The notes beneath the pieces are model-generated. The model was not told the DNA's origin. It saw only the letters and a program-made list of their open reading frames with translations, and ran no database searches. 64,000 nucleotides of DNA from Buttiauxella sp. B2 (GTDB lineage Bacteria; Pseudomonadota; Gammaproteobacteria; Enterobacterales; Enterobacteriaceae), in contig NZ_VEXQ01000022.1 of assembly GCF_006376615.1 (NCBI RefSeq), positions 1 to 64,000 on the forward strand, in the 5' to 3' direction. A program made the position numbers and the translations under genes. This document shows positions 55,766 through 64,000 of this stretch, piece after piece. Position 1 is the first letter of the stretch, and every line of letters begins with the position of its first letter.

Positions 55766-57277
55766 TTAGCTGGTTTGTTTACGCCATAAGGCTTTTAAAC
55801 GTGGACCAAAAATCGGTAACAGCAGCGTCAGTATCGCGATACCTAAAAATACCGCACAAACCGGACGCGTCAGAAATATCATCGGGTCTCCTTCAGAAAT
55901 AACCAGCGCGCGGCGGAAATTCGACTCGGCCATCGGCCCAAGAATAATACCGATAACGATAGGCGACATCGAAAAATCCAGTTTGATGAGGATGTAAGCC
56001 GCAAGACCTGCGCCCATCATGACAAACACATCGGTCATGTCGTGGTTAACGGAATAAGCGCCGACGGAACACAGAACAAAAATAATCGGCACCAGCACGC
56101 GGCGCGGCACGCTCATTACTTTGGCGAACAAACGCATTCCCATGAAGCCCATAATGCCCATGAAGATATTGGCAGCAAACAGCCCAATGAAAATGGAGTT
56201 AACTTCAACTGGATGGTCGGTGAATAACTGCGGCCCGAGTGCTAATCCCTGCACCATAAATGCGCCCATGATAATTGCCGTCGCGCCATCGCCTGGAATA
56301 CCGAGCGTCATTAGCGGCACCATTGCGCCACCAGCAACGGAGTTCGCGCCCGCCTCCGGAGCGGAAACGCCTTCAGGTGAACCGTGACCAAACTCCTCCG
56401 GGTGCTTAGACCAACGTTTTGCTTCGTTATAGGCAATGAACGAGGCAATATCGCCACCAGTTCCAGGAATTGCGCCAATACCAGTCCCAATGATCGATGA
56501 ACGAATATAAGTCGGCATTACGCGTTTAATGTCAGACCAGGTTGGCAGTATGCGATCAATTTTACTTTTAGTTTGGCGCACAATACCCGCCAGGCGTTCG
56601 CGATGGTCTTCCTCGAGACTTAATAAACCTTGAGAGAAAGCAAACAAACCAACCAGCACCGGAATAAATGAAATTCCGCCCATCAAATAAATGGAATCAA
56701 AGGTAAAGCGCATGCCGCTGGTCATTGGGTCAAGACCAATGGTGGCAATAAATAAGCCGAGTACACCGCCCATTAATCCTTTAATAATCGATTGTGACGA
56801 AACGCTGGTAATAATACTGATGCCGAATATCGCGAGTGCAAAATATTCTGCTGATGAAAATCCGGTCGCGACTTTGGCAAGTAACGGGGCAATTAATACC
56901 AGCGCGATGGTGCTGAACACGCCGCCAAACATAGAAGCCAATGTTGATAGCCCTAATGCGCGGCCTGCTTCGCCCTTCTTCGCCATTGGGTAGCCATCAA
57001 GCACGGTGGCAGCCGATGCTGGTGTACCCGGGGTACTTATCAAAATTGCCGTAATTGAACCGCCATAAACTGCGCCACAATATACGCCCAGCAACATAAG
57101 AATACCGGTCATTCCCTGGAAGGAATAAGTTAGCGGTAGCAGCAAAGCGATACCCATATTCACCGTTAAACCGGGAAGCGCACCGATGATGATCCCCGCC
57201 AGAACCCCCAGCAAAATCATGCCAGTCGTTTCTAAGCTGAATACGATCATCAGGGCATCAAGAATTTCGTTCATCAT
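55766..57277 (-). CDS. TctA-family large permease of a tripartite carboxylate importer
   Basis: A 503-residue membrane protein of the TctA family (12 or so membrane segments), the large permease of tripartite tricarboxylate transporters. The family signatures are GVLAGIIIGALPGLTVNMGIALLLPLTY, GVYCGAVYGGSITAILISTPGTPASAATVLDGYPMAKKGEAGRALG (shown in part: YGGSITAILISTPGTP) and IPGTGGDIASFIAYNEAKRWSK. With TctB and TctC it forms a secondary importer using a sodium or proton gradient. The substrate is probably an organic or sugar acid. It is 13 bases downstream of tctB. Confidence 0.92.
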   Translation of the reverse strand: MMNEILDALMIVFSLETTGMILLGVLAGIIIGALPGLTVNMGIALLLPLTYSFQGMTGILMLLGVYCGAVYGGSITAILISTPGTPASAATVLDGYPMAKKGEAGRALGLSTLASMFGGVFSTIALVLIAPLLAKVATGFSSAEYFALAIFGISIITSVSSQSIIKGLMGGVLGLFIATIGLDPMTSGMRFTFDSIYLMGGISFIPVLVGLFAFSQGLLSLEEDHRERLAGIVRQTKSKIDRILPTWSDIKRVMPTYIRSSIIGTGIGAIPGTGGDIASFIAYNEAKRWSKHPEEFGHGSPEGVSAPEAGANSVAGGAMVPLMTLGIPGDGATAIIMGAFMVQGLALGPQLFTDHPVEVNSIFIGLFAANIFMGIMGFMGMRLFAKVMSVPRRVLVPIIFVLCSVGAYSVNHDMTDVFVMMGAGLAAYILIKLDFSMSPIVIGIILGPMAESNFRRALVISEGDPMIFLTRPVCAVFLGIAILTLLLPIFGPRLKALWRKQTS

Positions 57278-57290
57278 GACCTCTTATTAC

Positions 57291-57758
57291 CTATTCGGAG
57301 AAAATCGATGCAGGCAACGGTGAATTAAAGACAACCTCAAATGAGACATAAATGCACAGGACAATCAGGGCAGTAGTAACCGCTAAAAATAGCGGTCGGC
57401 GTTCACCCATTACCCACATAATGGTGGGAATTAAAATGAGCGACGAAGCAATAAACCCGGCATAACAAAGTGCAACCGCGTAAATGACCATCAACACGGT
57501 GACGCCGTAGGCTTTGCGAACTGGAAATGAACTGAGATCGGCTTTCTCGTTATTGGCAGCAGCATTAGCGCGTTGTAAATAAACGCTAATCAACTGGATA
57601 ACACCTAAACCAATAAACAACCAGGCCAGGCAATAAGGCCAGAAGCGCTCACCTAATATTCCGTTTTCATCAAACATCGGCATATTGCGCGAGAGAAATA
57701 TAATCGCAACCCCCAAAACCAGAGAGAACATCCCAACAAAAATATTCTGCGTTCGCAT
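57291..57758 (-). CDS. TctB-family small permease subunit
   Basis: A 155-residue membrane protein of the TctB family with four hydrophobic segments (about 7-23, 42-60, 86-105, 112-150), the small subunit of the tripartite importer. TctB proteins vary widely in sequence; the call relies on length, topology and position between tctC and tctA. GGGAGA six bases before the ATG is the ribosome site, directly after a hairpin. Confidence 0.85.
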   Translation of the reverse strand: MRTQNIFVGMFSLVLGVAIIFLSRNMPMFDENGILGERFWPYCLAWLFIGLGVIQLISVYLQRANAAANNEKADLSSFPVRKAYGVTVLMVIYAVALCYAGFIASSLILIPTIMWVMGERRPLFLAVTTALIVLCIYVSFEVVFNSPLPASIFSE

Positions 57759-57770
57759 TGTCGAATCTCC

Positions 57771-57793
57771 CTCCTGCCGTAAAACGGCAGGAG
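57771..57793 (-). terminator. Intra-operon hairpin between tctC and tctB
   Basis: CTCCTGCCGT / ACGGCAGGAG is a perfect 10-bp stem with a three-base loop in the 51-base gap after tctC. The T-run is absent, and the tctB ribosome site GGGAGA follows within a few bases. It probably protects the binding-protein mRNA or limits tctBA expression. Confidence 0.65.
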
Positions 57794-57809
57794 CCTCTAT
57801 ATGGATTGA

Positions 57810-58781
57810 TTACTGTTTCTTGGTTTCGGCAATCAATTCGCCGTACATGGCGTCATCTTCTTTCATCATGGTGTATGCATCGTCACCAGCAATCACGACC
57901 GGCATAATGCCTTGTTTCTTCAGTGCTTCCTGGTAAGCAGGTGTTTTAACCACCTCGGTGAAGGTCTCAACCAGTTGTTTCTTAATGTTGTCGTCAACTT
58001 TCGCCGTCGTTGCCAGAACAGCCCAGGCGCGCATTTTGACGTTTACATCCAGATTCAGCGCTTCTTTAAATGTTGGAACGTCCGGGAATAATGGGAACCG
58101 TTTTTCATCCATTACACCGAGCACTTTTAATATACCGGCATCAACCTGCGATTTAACGGAACCCGGCGTAGTTAATACTGCATCAATATGCTCGCCAACC
58201 AGTGCGGCAATAGAAGGGCCAGTACCTTCGTTATAGGGAATACGGTTAAATTTAGTGCCAGTGATTTTTTCGATATTTATCGTCGCGAGATCGTAAATCG
58301 CGCCCATACCGGAGTTACCCACTTTGATTTTCCCGGGGTTTGCTTTAGCGGCATCAATAAATTCTTGCAGCGTGTTATACGGTGATTTGGCATTAACAAC
58401 GACGGCAACCGGATCGGCAATGGTCGTGACAATCGGGGTAAAATCTTTATAGGTGACAGGCGATTTCCCCTGGTGCGGGAACATGGCTAACTCGACGGTC
58501 GTCATTACCAGTTTATAGCCATCCGGGCGCGCTTTAGCGACTTCCAGCAGCCCCGTAATTCCGTTGCCCGCAGGCTTATTCACCGGGACCATCATGGTGC
58601 CAGACGGCATTTTGTCGCGCGCAAATTCAATGACTGTACGCGCAGAAGTATCAGTGCCCCCGCCCGGATTTTTTGGGATGACAACATCAATATTCTTTTT
58701 TGGGTAAGTCAGGGTTTGTTCGGCATGCACCGCGCCAAATGGCAGCAACATGAGTAGGGCACATAACAGGTTCTTATTCAT
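57810..58781 (-). CDS. TctC-family (Bug) periplasmic binding protein
   Basis: A 323-residue periplasmic receptor of the tripartite tricarboxylate (Bug) family. Signal peptide: LLCALLMLLPFGAVHA (cleavage after about residue 20). The mature N-terminus YPKKNIDVVIPKNPGGGTDTSARTV and PVNKPAGNGITGLLEVAKARPDGYKLV are family motifs. Bug proteins bind small carboxylates through water-mediated contacts, which is why I expect an acidic substrate. It follows the Asp-box protein by 17 bases. Confidence 0.92.
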   Translation of the reverse strand: MNKNLLCALLMLLPFGAVHAEQTLTYPKKNIDVVIPKNPGGGTDTSARTVIEFARDKMPSGTMMVPVNKPAGNGITGLLEVAKARPDGYKLVMTTVELAMFPHQGKSPVTYKDFTPIVTTIADPVAVVVNAKSPYNTLQEFIDAAKANPGKIKVGNSGMGAIYDLATINIEKITGTKFNRIPYNEGTGPSIAALVGEHIDAVLTTPGSVKSQVDAGILKVLGVMDEKRFPLFPDVPTFKEALNLDVNVKMRAWAVLATTAKVDDNIKKQLVETFTEVVKTPAYQEALKKQGIMPVVIAGDDAYTMMKEDDAMYGELIAETKKQ

Positions 58782-58798
58782 AGGGTGCTCCGCTGTTT

Positions 58799-59851
58799 TT
58801 ATTTATTGTGGGTAATTTGTTGGTAAACGATATTTGTACGATTAAATGTCCAGGTCAGATGTAAAACGTCCCCCTCGGCAATAATGGCTGGATAGGAAAA
58901 TTCACCTTTGTTGTGCTCCAGAGCCCAGGATTGCGACCACGTAGCACCATTATCTTGCGATTCCAGCAAGGCAATCGGATAACGGCGTCCCCAGTTTCCC
59001 TCAATGGGATTACACGCCAAAACCAGCGTTCCGCAGTCCAGACGCACCACATCAATTCCACTGTTATTATTGGGAAGCCCAGTGGCCCAGGCAGTACTCC
59101 AGCTACGACCATAATCAACAGAATCAGTACGGTAGATCTTTCCACGCGTGCTGCGTAGCAACGCGTGAATATTTCCCGGTTGCGATTCCCACAACGTGGG
59201 CTGAATCACACCATCCCAGGCGAACACTTGCTGTAAGTCGCATTCCCAGAGGGCATTTTCTTTGAGTCCCTGCCAGACATTTTCATCGGCGGCTTGAACA
59301 GGTTGCTGATGCTCAAAAGGAATATCGACTTTGTACCAGGTCTGCCCGTTATCGGCACTTAAATCGACAAACGCATCCCAGTGCTGGTTATCTTCTGTGG
59401 AACCCGGCGCTAACCACTCACCGTTGCTCATCACCAGAATTTTATTTTTCACCGGGCCACGCGGTTTCTCATCACCGTTGATTAACGAACGCGGCTCGCT
59501 CCAGTTCAGGCCGCCATCGTGTGAAACGGCCACTCGCGTGGTCCAGCTGTGTACGTCCGGCCCGACTTTATAAAACAGCCACACAGCCCCCTGTTGGTAA
59601 TGCAGCACTGGGTTCCAGTGCGCAACACCGGGTTCCGCCATGATCCGTTGAGCGGGGTGCCATTCACCGTTTTCCGAACGTACGAGCCAAATAGCGGTAT
59701 CGCCGCAACCCTCTTTAGCTCCGGCAAAAAATGCCACCAGCACGGTTTTTGGTTCCGGCAACACCACAAGCGTAGAGGCATGGCATTGCGCAAAATCCGT
59801 TTGTGATTCAGGCAGTAAAAACTGGCGGCTTTTTTGTGCAAAAGACATCAA
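58799..59851 (-). CDS. Asp-box (BNR) sialidase-fold protein, cytosolic
   Basis: A 350-residue six-bladed beta-propeller protein of the BNR_2/exo-sialidase type. Four Asp boxes are visible: SHDGGLNW (110-117), SADNGQTW (165-172), SVDYGRSW (244-251) and SQDNGATW (298-305). There is no signal peptide, so it acts in the cytosol, unlike most bacterial sialidases. The Arg triad and the Tyr/Glu pair of true GH33 sialidases could not be assigned by eye. It may be a hydrolase or lyase acting on an imported glycoside or sugar acid. It lies in an operon with a NanA/DapA-family lyase, which fits sialic-acid-like chemistry but does not prove it. Confidence 0.82.
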   Translation of the reverse strand: MMSFAQKSRQFLLPESQTDFAQCHASTLVVLPEPKTVLVAFFAGAKEGCGDTAIWLVRSENGEWHPAQRIMAEPGVAHWNPVLHYQQGAVWLFYKVGPDVHSWTTRVAVSHDGGLNWSEPRSLINGDEKPRGPVKNKILVMSNGEWLAPGSTEDNQHWDAFVDLSADNGQTWYKVDIPFEHQQPVQAADENVWQGLKENALWECDLQQVFAWDGVIQPTLWESQPGNIHALLRSTRGKIYRTDSVDYGRSWSTAWATGLPNNNSGIDVVRLDCGTLVLACNPIEGNWGRRYPIALLESQDNGATWSQSWALEHNKGEFSYPAIIAEGDVLHLTWTFNRTNIVYQQITHNK

Positions 59852-59859
59852 CTATCTCC

Positions 59860-60789
59860 TTATATCGCCAGTGTTTTCTGAATGTCGCGACCCAATTGCA
59901 CCATGCTATCTATCGCCTGTGGGAAGAAAGTTTCACGATAACCCTGGCTGCTGCGCACCCTGCAAATATCGGTCGAGAAATTGCCTATCTGCTGTTGGAA
60001 AGATTTTGCACAAACCGGGTAATCCAGGCTTTCAGCCAGCGCCGCCGTGGAAAGATAGTCGGCCAGGCGCTGTGCTTTTTCCGGCTGGCTTTGGAAATTT
60101 TCATACAGCCAGACATATAGCTCGGGGTGGAAGTTCGCCATCACGCCACTATAAGCCTTGCAGCCAGCCTGCAACGACGCCAGCAACGTTTGGCTGTTGG
60201 CATTAGCCAAATACAGGCGGCTGCCTTTGGTCAGTTCCAGACGGCGCTTTATCATTGGCAAGCTGCAACAGGTGTCTTTGATAAACGTGTAACGACCGCT
60301 TTGTGCACACCATGCAACAGTTTCTTCACTCAGCAGGCGCTTGTACGGGAAAGGACATTCGTAAATGCCCAGATCCACATGCTTTGGTACCTCTGCGGTC
60401 AGACGTTGTAGATTTGCCAGTGCCAGTGCGTCACTTTCACCTGCCAGAGCCAGGCGATTACTGATGAGGATTACCGCATCAACGCCGGAATCAGACATTT
60501 TAATCAACTGCTCGCGCTGGTGATTAAACGCATTTGCGGTATGGCCCGATGCCACAACCGGTAAACGCCCATCCACGCACTTCACCACAAACTTCACCAG
60601 TTCGAGGGACTCTTCATCGCTGAGGAAAAACATTTCACTCGACTGGCAATCGGCAAATAAACCGTGTACGCCAGCAGACAGATACCACTCGATCAAACGT
60701 TCCAGTGACGACCAGTCGATCTCTTTTTGCTCGGTAAATGGCGTTAACATCACCGGCCAGATACCACGGTATTTTTGTTCGTTCATCAA
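59860..60789 (-). CDS. DapA/NanA-family lyase or aldolase
   Basis: A 309-residue class I aldolase-type protein of the dihydrodipicolinate synthase/N-acetylneuraminate lyase family. The Schiff-base Lys is Lys171 in FIKDTCC and the catalytic Tyr is Tyr143 in GIYECP. The usual GTTGE-like motif is replaced by DCQSSE (about 48-53), which is the region that contacts the carboxylate of the pyruvate unit. A substrate unlike those of DapA or NanA is therefore likely. The reaction would be cleavage of a 2-keto acid to pyruvate and an aldehyde, or the reverse. The Asp-box gene is 8 bases downstream and the isomerase gene 9 bases upstream. Confidence 0.88.
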   Translation of the reverse strand: MMNEQKYRGIWPVMLTPFTEQKEIDWSSLERLIEWYLSAGVHGLFADCQSSEMFFLSDEESLELVKFVVKCVDGRLPVVASGHTANAFNHQREQLIKMSDSGVDAVILISNRLALAGESDALALANLQRLTAEVPKHVDLGIYECPFPYKRLLSEETVAWCAQSGRYTFIKDTCCSLPMIKRRLELTKGSRLYLANANSQTLLASLQAGCKAYSGVMANFHPELYVWLYENFQSQPEKAQRLADYLSTAALAESLDYPVCAKSFQQQIGNFSTDICRVRSSQGYRETFFPQAIDSMVQLGRDIQKTLAI

Positions 60790-60798
60790 CTCGTCCTC

Positions 60799-62445
60799 TT
60801 ACAACAACCGACTCGCATCACCCGCAACCTGCACCCGAATGCCCTGGGTCAGTGACTGAGCGACAAAGGCCTGCAATACCGTTTGCAGATCGTTTTCTGG
60901 GACATAAGCAATCGTCAGGTGGTTACTTTGGTGCCCCGCCATCAGGTCGTCGCGTCCTACGCCATCAAGCGTTGCGTTCAGCAGCGGCCATTCGTAGCAC
61001 GTTGCACGACGGCGGCGCTCGAACTCGCCAACAGGCAATTCCACTGCATGACCGGTGCCAATATGCATGATGACATCGCACCCTTCATAGTGCGCTCGCG
61101 CCCAGATAAAGCGCCCGGATTTACCCTGCCCGCAGATCGTTGAACCGCCGTACGGGAAGTACATCGCAGGCTGGCGATAACCCGTCGCACCGGCTATTCC
61201 ACCTTTGAGGTGTTCAAACGGTACGGCACCCGAAATTTCCAGATCCCAATAGAAGACTCCCTGATAATCGCTGCCCCAACGGATATCGTGCAGCGTGGTT
61301 TCCGCAGGCAGAGAGAATGACGTTAATAAGCGCCACAGCATGGTTTGTGGAATGGCGGTGCCCATGTCCACTTCGTTAATACAAGGAATGGGCTGCCCGG
61401 CGCAGATGATATTTCCTTGTTCATCAGGGATCGGGAATCGTTCAGTTGAGCCAATGGCACCTTCGGCAAAATCAGAAGCCGCACAGCTATCTTTCAGCCC
61501 TTGCTGATACTGCACACCAACCGCAGACAAACCAAAACGCTGCACAAAGCGCGCCATCGCAATCATCATTGCGCACTGTTCTTTGACCTGTTCGCGGGTC
61601 AGTTCTTCGCGGTCATTTTCCCCAAACTGGAATTTCATGCCGCGTTGCTGATACCAGGCGAGGCACTCTTCGCGAAGTTCGTCCGGCACTTTTGCCATTT
61701 CAACCAAAAGCGCTGACTGAGACAGCGATTCGATTGGCATCCCGATATTCACCATCGCTTGCTGCGGGAATACGCCGTTAATCATTCCCATGCAGAAAGT
61801 GTCAAACAGGCCAAGGATCTCTTTGTTTTTCAGGATAAATTCACCGGCCTTACGCCCCATTCCGCCAGCGGCTGTCGCCATGACAGGATGCGTTGGTGAA
61901 ACATCTTGCAGGTAACCTGTAGAGTGCTGTACCGAACCGTACCGCAGCCAGGTTTGCAGGCCAACAAGGAACAGTTCGTCATCAAAATTTTCTGACCACA
62001 GACGCGAGTAGGATTTACCCAGGCTAGTCAGCGAGCCTGCCAGGCACAACATCCCTACCAGACCCGGCCATGTACCATCAAAGTTTGCCAGCAGCAGAAC
62101 CGGCCCTTTGTGATGAACCAGCGAAGGGGCGATGTGATGCGAATATTGCCAGGCGGTTAGCAGCACAATGACTGGGGCGTGTTCATCAATTTGAGCAAAC
62201 AGCGAGCTGCCCTGGCGCTGGCTGCTAATAAACCCATGCCCGCGTTCTTCATCAATCGGATGCGCGCGTTTCATGCTGTAACCCAGGATGCTTAACGCGT
62301 CTTGCAATTTTGCTTCGTATTTTTGCTGTACCGGCCAGCAGGCGAGGTTCGCTGATTCGCGTAAGTCAGCGTTGGTCACCATCAGGATTTCATTTTTACC
62401 CGCAGTTATTTTTTGAGACACAGAAGGTAGAGTTTGCGTAATCAC
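60799..62445 (-). CDS. L-fucose/arabinose isomerase-family protein
   Basis: A 548-residue protein of the FucI/AraA-type isomerase fold. It is shorter than E. coli FucI (591 residues). The C-terminal metal region has CINEVDMGTAIPQTMLWRLLT and YWDLEISGAVPFEHLKGG, and the third domain ends near HIGTGHAVELPVGEFERR. The N-terminal third (ITAGKNEILMVTNADLRESANLACWP) has little similarity to FucI that I can recognise. I infer aldose-ketose isomerisation in the cytosol before phosphorylation by the FGGY kinase encoded 21 bases upstream. The substrate is not known. Confidence 0.8.
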   Translation of the reverse strand: MITQTLPSVSQKITAGKNEILMVTNADLRESANLACWPVQQKYEAKLQDALSILGYSMKRAHPIDEERGHGFISSQRQGSSLFAQIDEHAPVIVLLTAWQYSHHIAPSLVHHKGPVLLLANFDGTWPGLVGMLCLAGSLTSLGKSYSRLWSENFDDELFLVGLQTWLRYGSVQHSTGYLQDVSPTHPVMATAAGGMGRKAGEFILKNKEILGLFDTFCMGMINGVFPQQAMVNIGMPIESLSQSALLVEMAKVPDELREECLAWYQQRGMKFQFGENDREELTREQVKEQCAMMIAMARFVQRFGLSAVGVQYQQGLKDSCAASDFAEGAIGSTERFPIPDEQGNIICAGQPIPCINEVDMGTAIPQTMLWRLLTSFSLPAETTLHDIRWGSDYQGVFYWDLEISGAVPFEHLKGGIAGATGYRQPAMYFPYGGSTICGQGKSGRFIWARAHYEGCDVIMHIGTGHAVELPVGEFERRRRATCYEWPLLNATLDGVGRDDLMAGHQSNHLTIAYVPENDLQTVLQAFVAQSLTQGIRVQVAGDASRLL

Positions 62446-62466
62446 TTTCTTATTCCTTTTATGTAA

Positions 62467-64000
62467 TTAATTAGCCACGAGGTATTGCTGCATAACAGCC
62501 TGATAGTGCTGCTGATCCTGATACATTTTCAGGTACACCTGATATTTCGCGTCGTGGAATGAGCGGTGTGTGTGGTCTGGTTCAATGGTTTTATTGAGTC
62601 TGACCATTGCCCTGGCCGCAGTAGAAAAGCTGTTGAATGCCTTGCAAGCAACCGCACCGTTGAGTGCAGCACCCAGCGTGACGGCATCTTCCTCTTCGAC
62701 AAGGTGAATAGCGCGCCCGGTGGCATTGGCATATTCCCGTAACCAAAGCGGGTTTTTGCTCGCCCCGCCGCACAGTGTTATCGACTCGATTTGCTGCCCG
62801 TTTTGTTCCATGGTGTCGATGATATGGCGGGTGCCATAAGCGATGGCTTGCAGCGTGGCGAGATACAATCGCGCCAGCGCAGATTGACCTTTTTCGAGCG
62901 TTAACCCGGCGACCATACCTGTGGCGCTGGCATCTGAACGCGGCGAACGGTTGCCATGGTGATCGGCGAGAATATGCAGTTGATGCGTAGGGTATTTTTC
63001 AGCTTCTTCGAGTTCGGCAACCCATTGGTTAAGGATTTGATAGACGCTACAGCCCAGTGCTGCGGCTTCGCCATTCAGTGCGGGCCACGCATCGCTTTGC
63101 ATTACTGTCCAGTCAACCAATGCCCCTGCCGCACTTTGCCCGCCTTCGTTCAGCCACCAACCCGGATACATCGCCGCAAAATAGGGACCCCAAACGCCGG
63201 GTACTGATTTAGGTTCCGGGCTAACAATCATGTGACAGTTGGATGTGCCGCTGATGATGGCAAGGTTCGCTTCGGGAGCGGCGGCGACTAATGCCAGGCC
63301 ACCGGCATGGGCATCAATCAAACCGCTGGCGACAACCGCATTAGGGGTTAAACCCAACTGCGCTGCCACATCAGTGCGTAAAGTGCCGACCGCCTGCCCA
63401 ACATGGATAATATCTGTTGGGATTTTATTAACTAAATCAGTTAGTTCTACTGATTCAAGCAAACTCTGACTGAAGCTTTCTTCATGGGCCAGATAGTTCC
63501 ACTTGCAGGTCAGTGTGCAAACACCCGCCGCATCCACGCCAGTGGCTCGCCACACCAGATAATCTGCTAAATCAAAGAAGCGCCAGGTGGACGCATAACG
63601 CTCCGGATAGTGTTTTTTCAGCCAGAGGATTTTGGGTAATTCCATCTCAATGCTGACCTGCCCACCAACGTATTGCAGTGCCGAATCATTCGTTTCGTTG
63701 ATACGTTGAGTTTCTTCACCTGCACGGTGATCCATCCACATCACAATGTCGTGGTCAGCATTGTCTTCTTCACCAACCGCTACTGGCTGCCCACAGTCAC
63801 CTACCGCCACCAGTGAGCAAGTCGCATCAAATCCAATGGCAACAACTTGCTGTGGTTGAACACCTGCAAGGCTTACCGCCTCGCGCACCGTGGTGCAAAC
63901 CTGCTGCCAGATATCGCTGGAAGATTGCTCTACTCGATTAGGCTGGTAGTGGAACTGCTGAATAGGGCGAACAGAAAACGCCAGACGGGTCCCTTCCGTA
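62467..64000 (-). CDS. FGGY-family carbohydrate kinase, N-terminus beyond window
   Basis: A kinase of the FGGY family (ribulokinase, xylulokinase and relatives). The reading frame is open to the right edge, where it reads TEGTRLAFSVRPIQQFHYQPNRVEQ, so the first roughly 20 residues and the start lie outside. The N-terminal domain has FDATCSLVAVGD and VMWMDHRAGEE-like IVMWMDHRAGEE; the C-terminal domain has the FGGY signature region SITLCGGASKNPLWLREYANATGR. The apparent start at 63888 (a GTG) is inside the gene and not the true start. It would phosphorylate the ketose from the isomerase. Downstream it is followed on the same strand by all other operon genes. Confidence 0.88.
   Translation of the reverse strand, partial: TEGTRLAFSVRPIQQFHYQPNRVEQSSSDIWQQVCTTVREAVSLAGVQPQQVVAIGFDATCSLVAVGDCGQPVAVGEEDNADHDIVMWMDHRAGEETQRINETNDSALQYVGGQVSIEMELPKILWLKKHYPERYASTWRFFDLADYLVWRATGVDAAGVCTLTCKWNYLAHEESFSQSLLESVELTDLVNKIPTDIIHVGQAVGTLRTDVAAQLGLTPNAVVASGLIDAHAGGLALVAAAPEANLAIISGTSNCHMIVSPEPKSVPGVWGPYFAAMYPGWWLNEGGQSAAGALVDWTVMQSDAWPALNGEAAALGCSVYQILNQWVAELEEAEKYPTHQLHILADHHGNRSPRSDASATGMVAGLTLEKGQSALARLYLATLQAIAYGTRHIIDTMEQNGQQIESITLCGGASKNPLWLREYANATGRAIHLVEEEDAVTLGAALNGAVACKAFNSFSTAARAMVRLNKTIEPDHTHRSFHDAKYQVYLKMYQDQQHYQAVMQQYLVAN

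Noticed and set aside
63886-63888. GTG at 63888 as the start of the FGGY kinase
   Set aside because: The frame continues upstream to the window edge with sensible FGGY N-terminal sequence, so the true start is outside.

Overview
The window is chromosomal DNA of a member of the Enterobacteriaceae. Most genes have a clear Escherichia coli counterpart in a similar order: yjcZ-crfC-yjdM-yjdN, phnC to phnP, yjdP, fdhF, acs-yjcH-actP, yjcE, ghxP, soxR-soxS and yjcB. ERIC elements and a REP-like repeat support the same family. The E. coli order is interrupted by blocks absent from K-12, and nrf, yjcF and yjcC are missing from their K-12 places, so it is not E. coli K-12. The genus cannot be fixed from sequence reading alone; a Buttiauxella/Kluyvera/Enterobacter-type relative is a guess.

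Layout. 1-11730: a minus-strand contact-dependent inhibition locus, with transporter cdiB followed by a giant cdiA whose toxin end lies beyond base 1. 11879-16458: yjcZ-crfC (dynamin-like clamp-binding protein) divergent from yjdM and yjdN. 16512-17726: an orphan DUF2235 hydrolase on the opposite strand. 17857-28765: a Pho box and the complete C-P lyase operon phnCDEFGHIJKLMNOP. 28918-29259: yjdP. 29691-39471: a sugar island in which a hybrid sensor kinase and an OmpR-type response regulator flank a plus-strand operon (RbsACB-like importer, D-lyxose/mannose-type isomerase, class II aldolase, PfkB kinase).

39686-46367: fdhF, with an in-frame selenocysteine TGA, SECIS and sigma-54 promoter, then the acetate operon acs-yjcH-actP. 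46506-48604: cidAB-like genes divergent from a LysR regulator. 48714-52992: yjcE, ghxP behind three PurR-box-like sites, and a glutathione S-transferase. 53120-54663: SraL sRNA candidate, soxR, soxS with its palindromic operator, and yjcB. 54728-64000: a minus-strand operon of at least eight genes that enters from beyond the right edge: FGGY kinase, fucose-isomerase-like protein, DapA/NanA-family lyase, Asp-box (sialidase-fold) protein, TctC-TctB-TctA importer and a LacI regulator.

How the parts work together. The phn block imports phosphonates (PhnCDE), cleaves the C-P bond (PhnGHIJ with PhnM and PhnK/L) and salvages the ribosyl phosphate (PhnP, PhnN). The sugar island reads as import, isomerisation, phosphorylation and aldol cleavage under a dedicated two-component system. 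The right-hand operon looks like a separate catabolic route for an acidic or amino-sugar-like compound and is the best candidate for an undescribed pathway. No tRNA, rRNA, CRISPR array, transposase or prophage gene was seen. The repeats are five REP-like inverted pairs and three ERIC elements, all intergenic.
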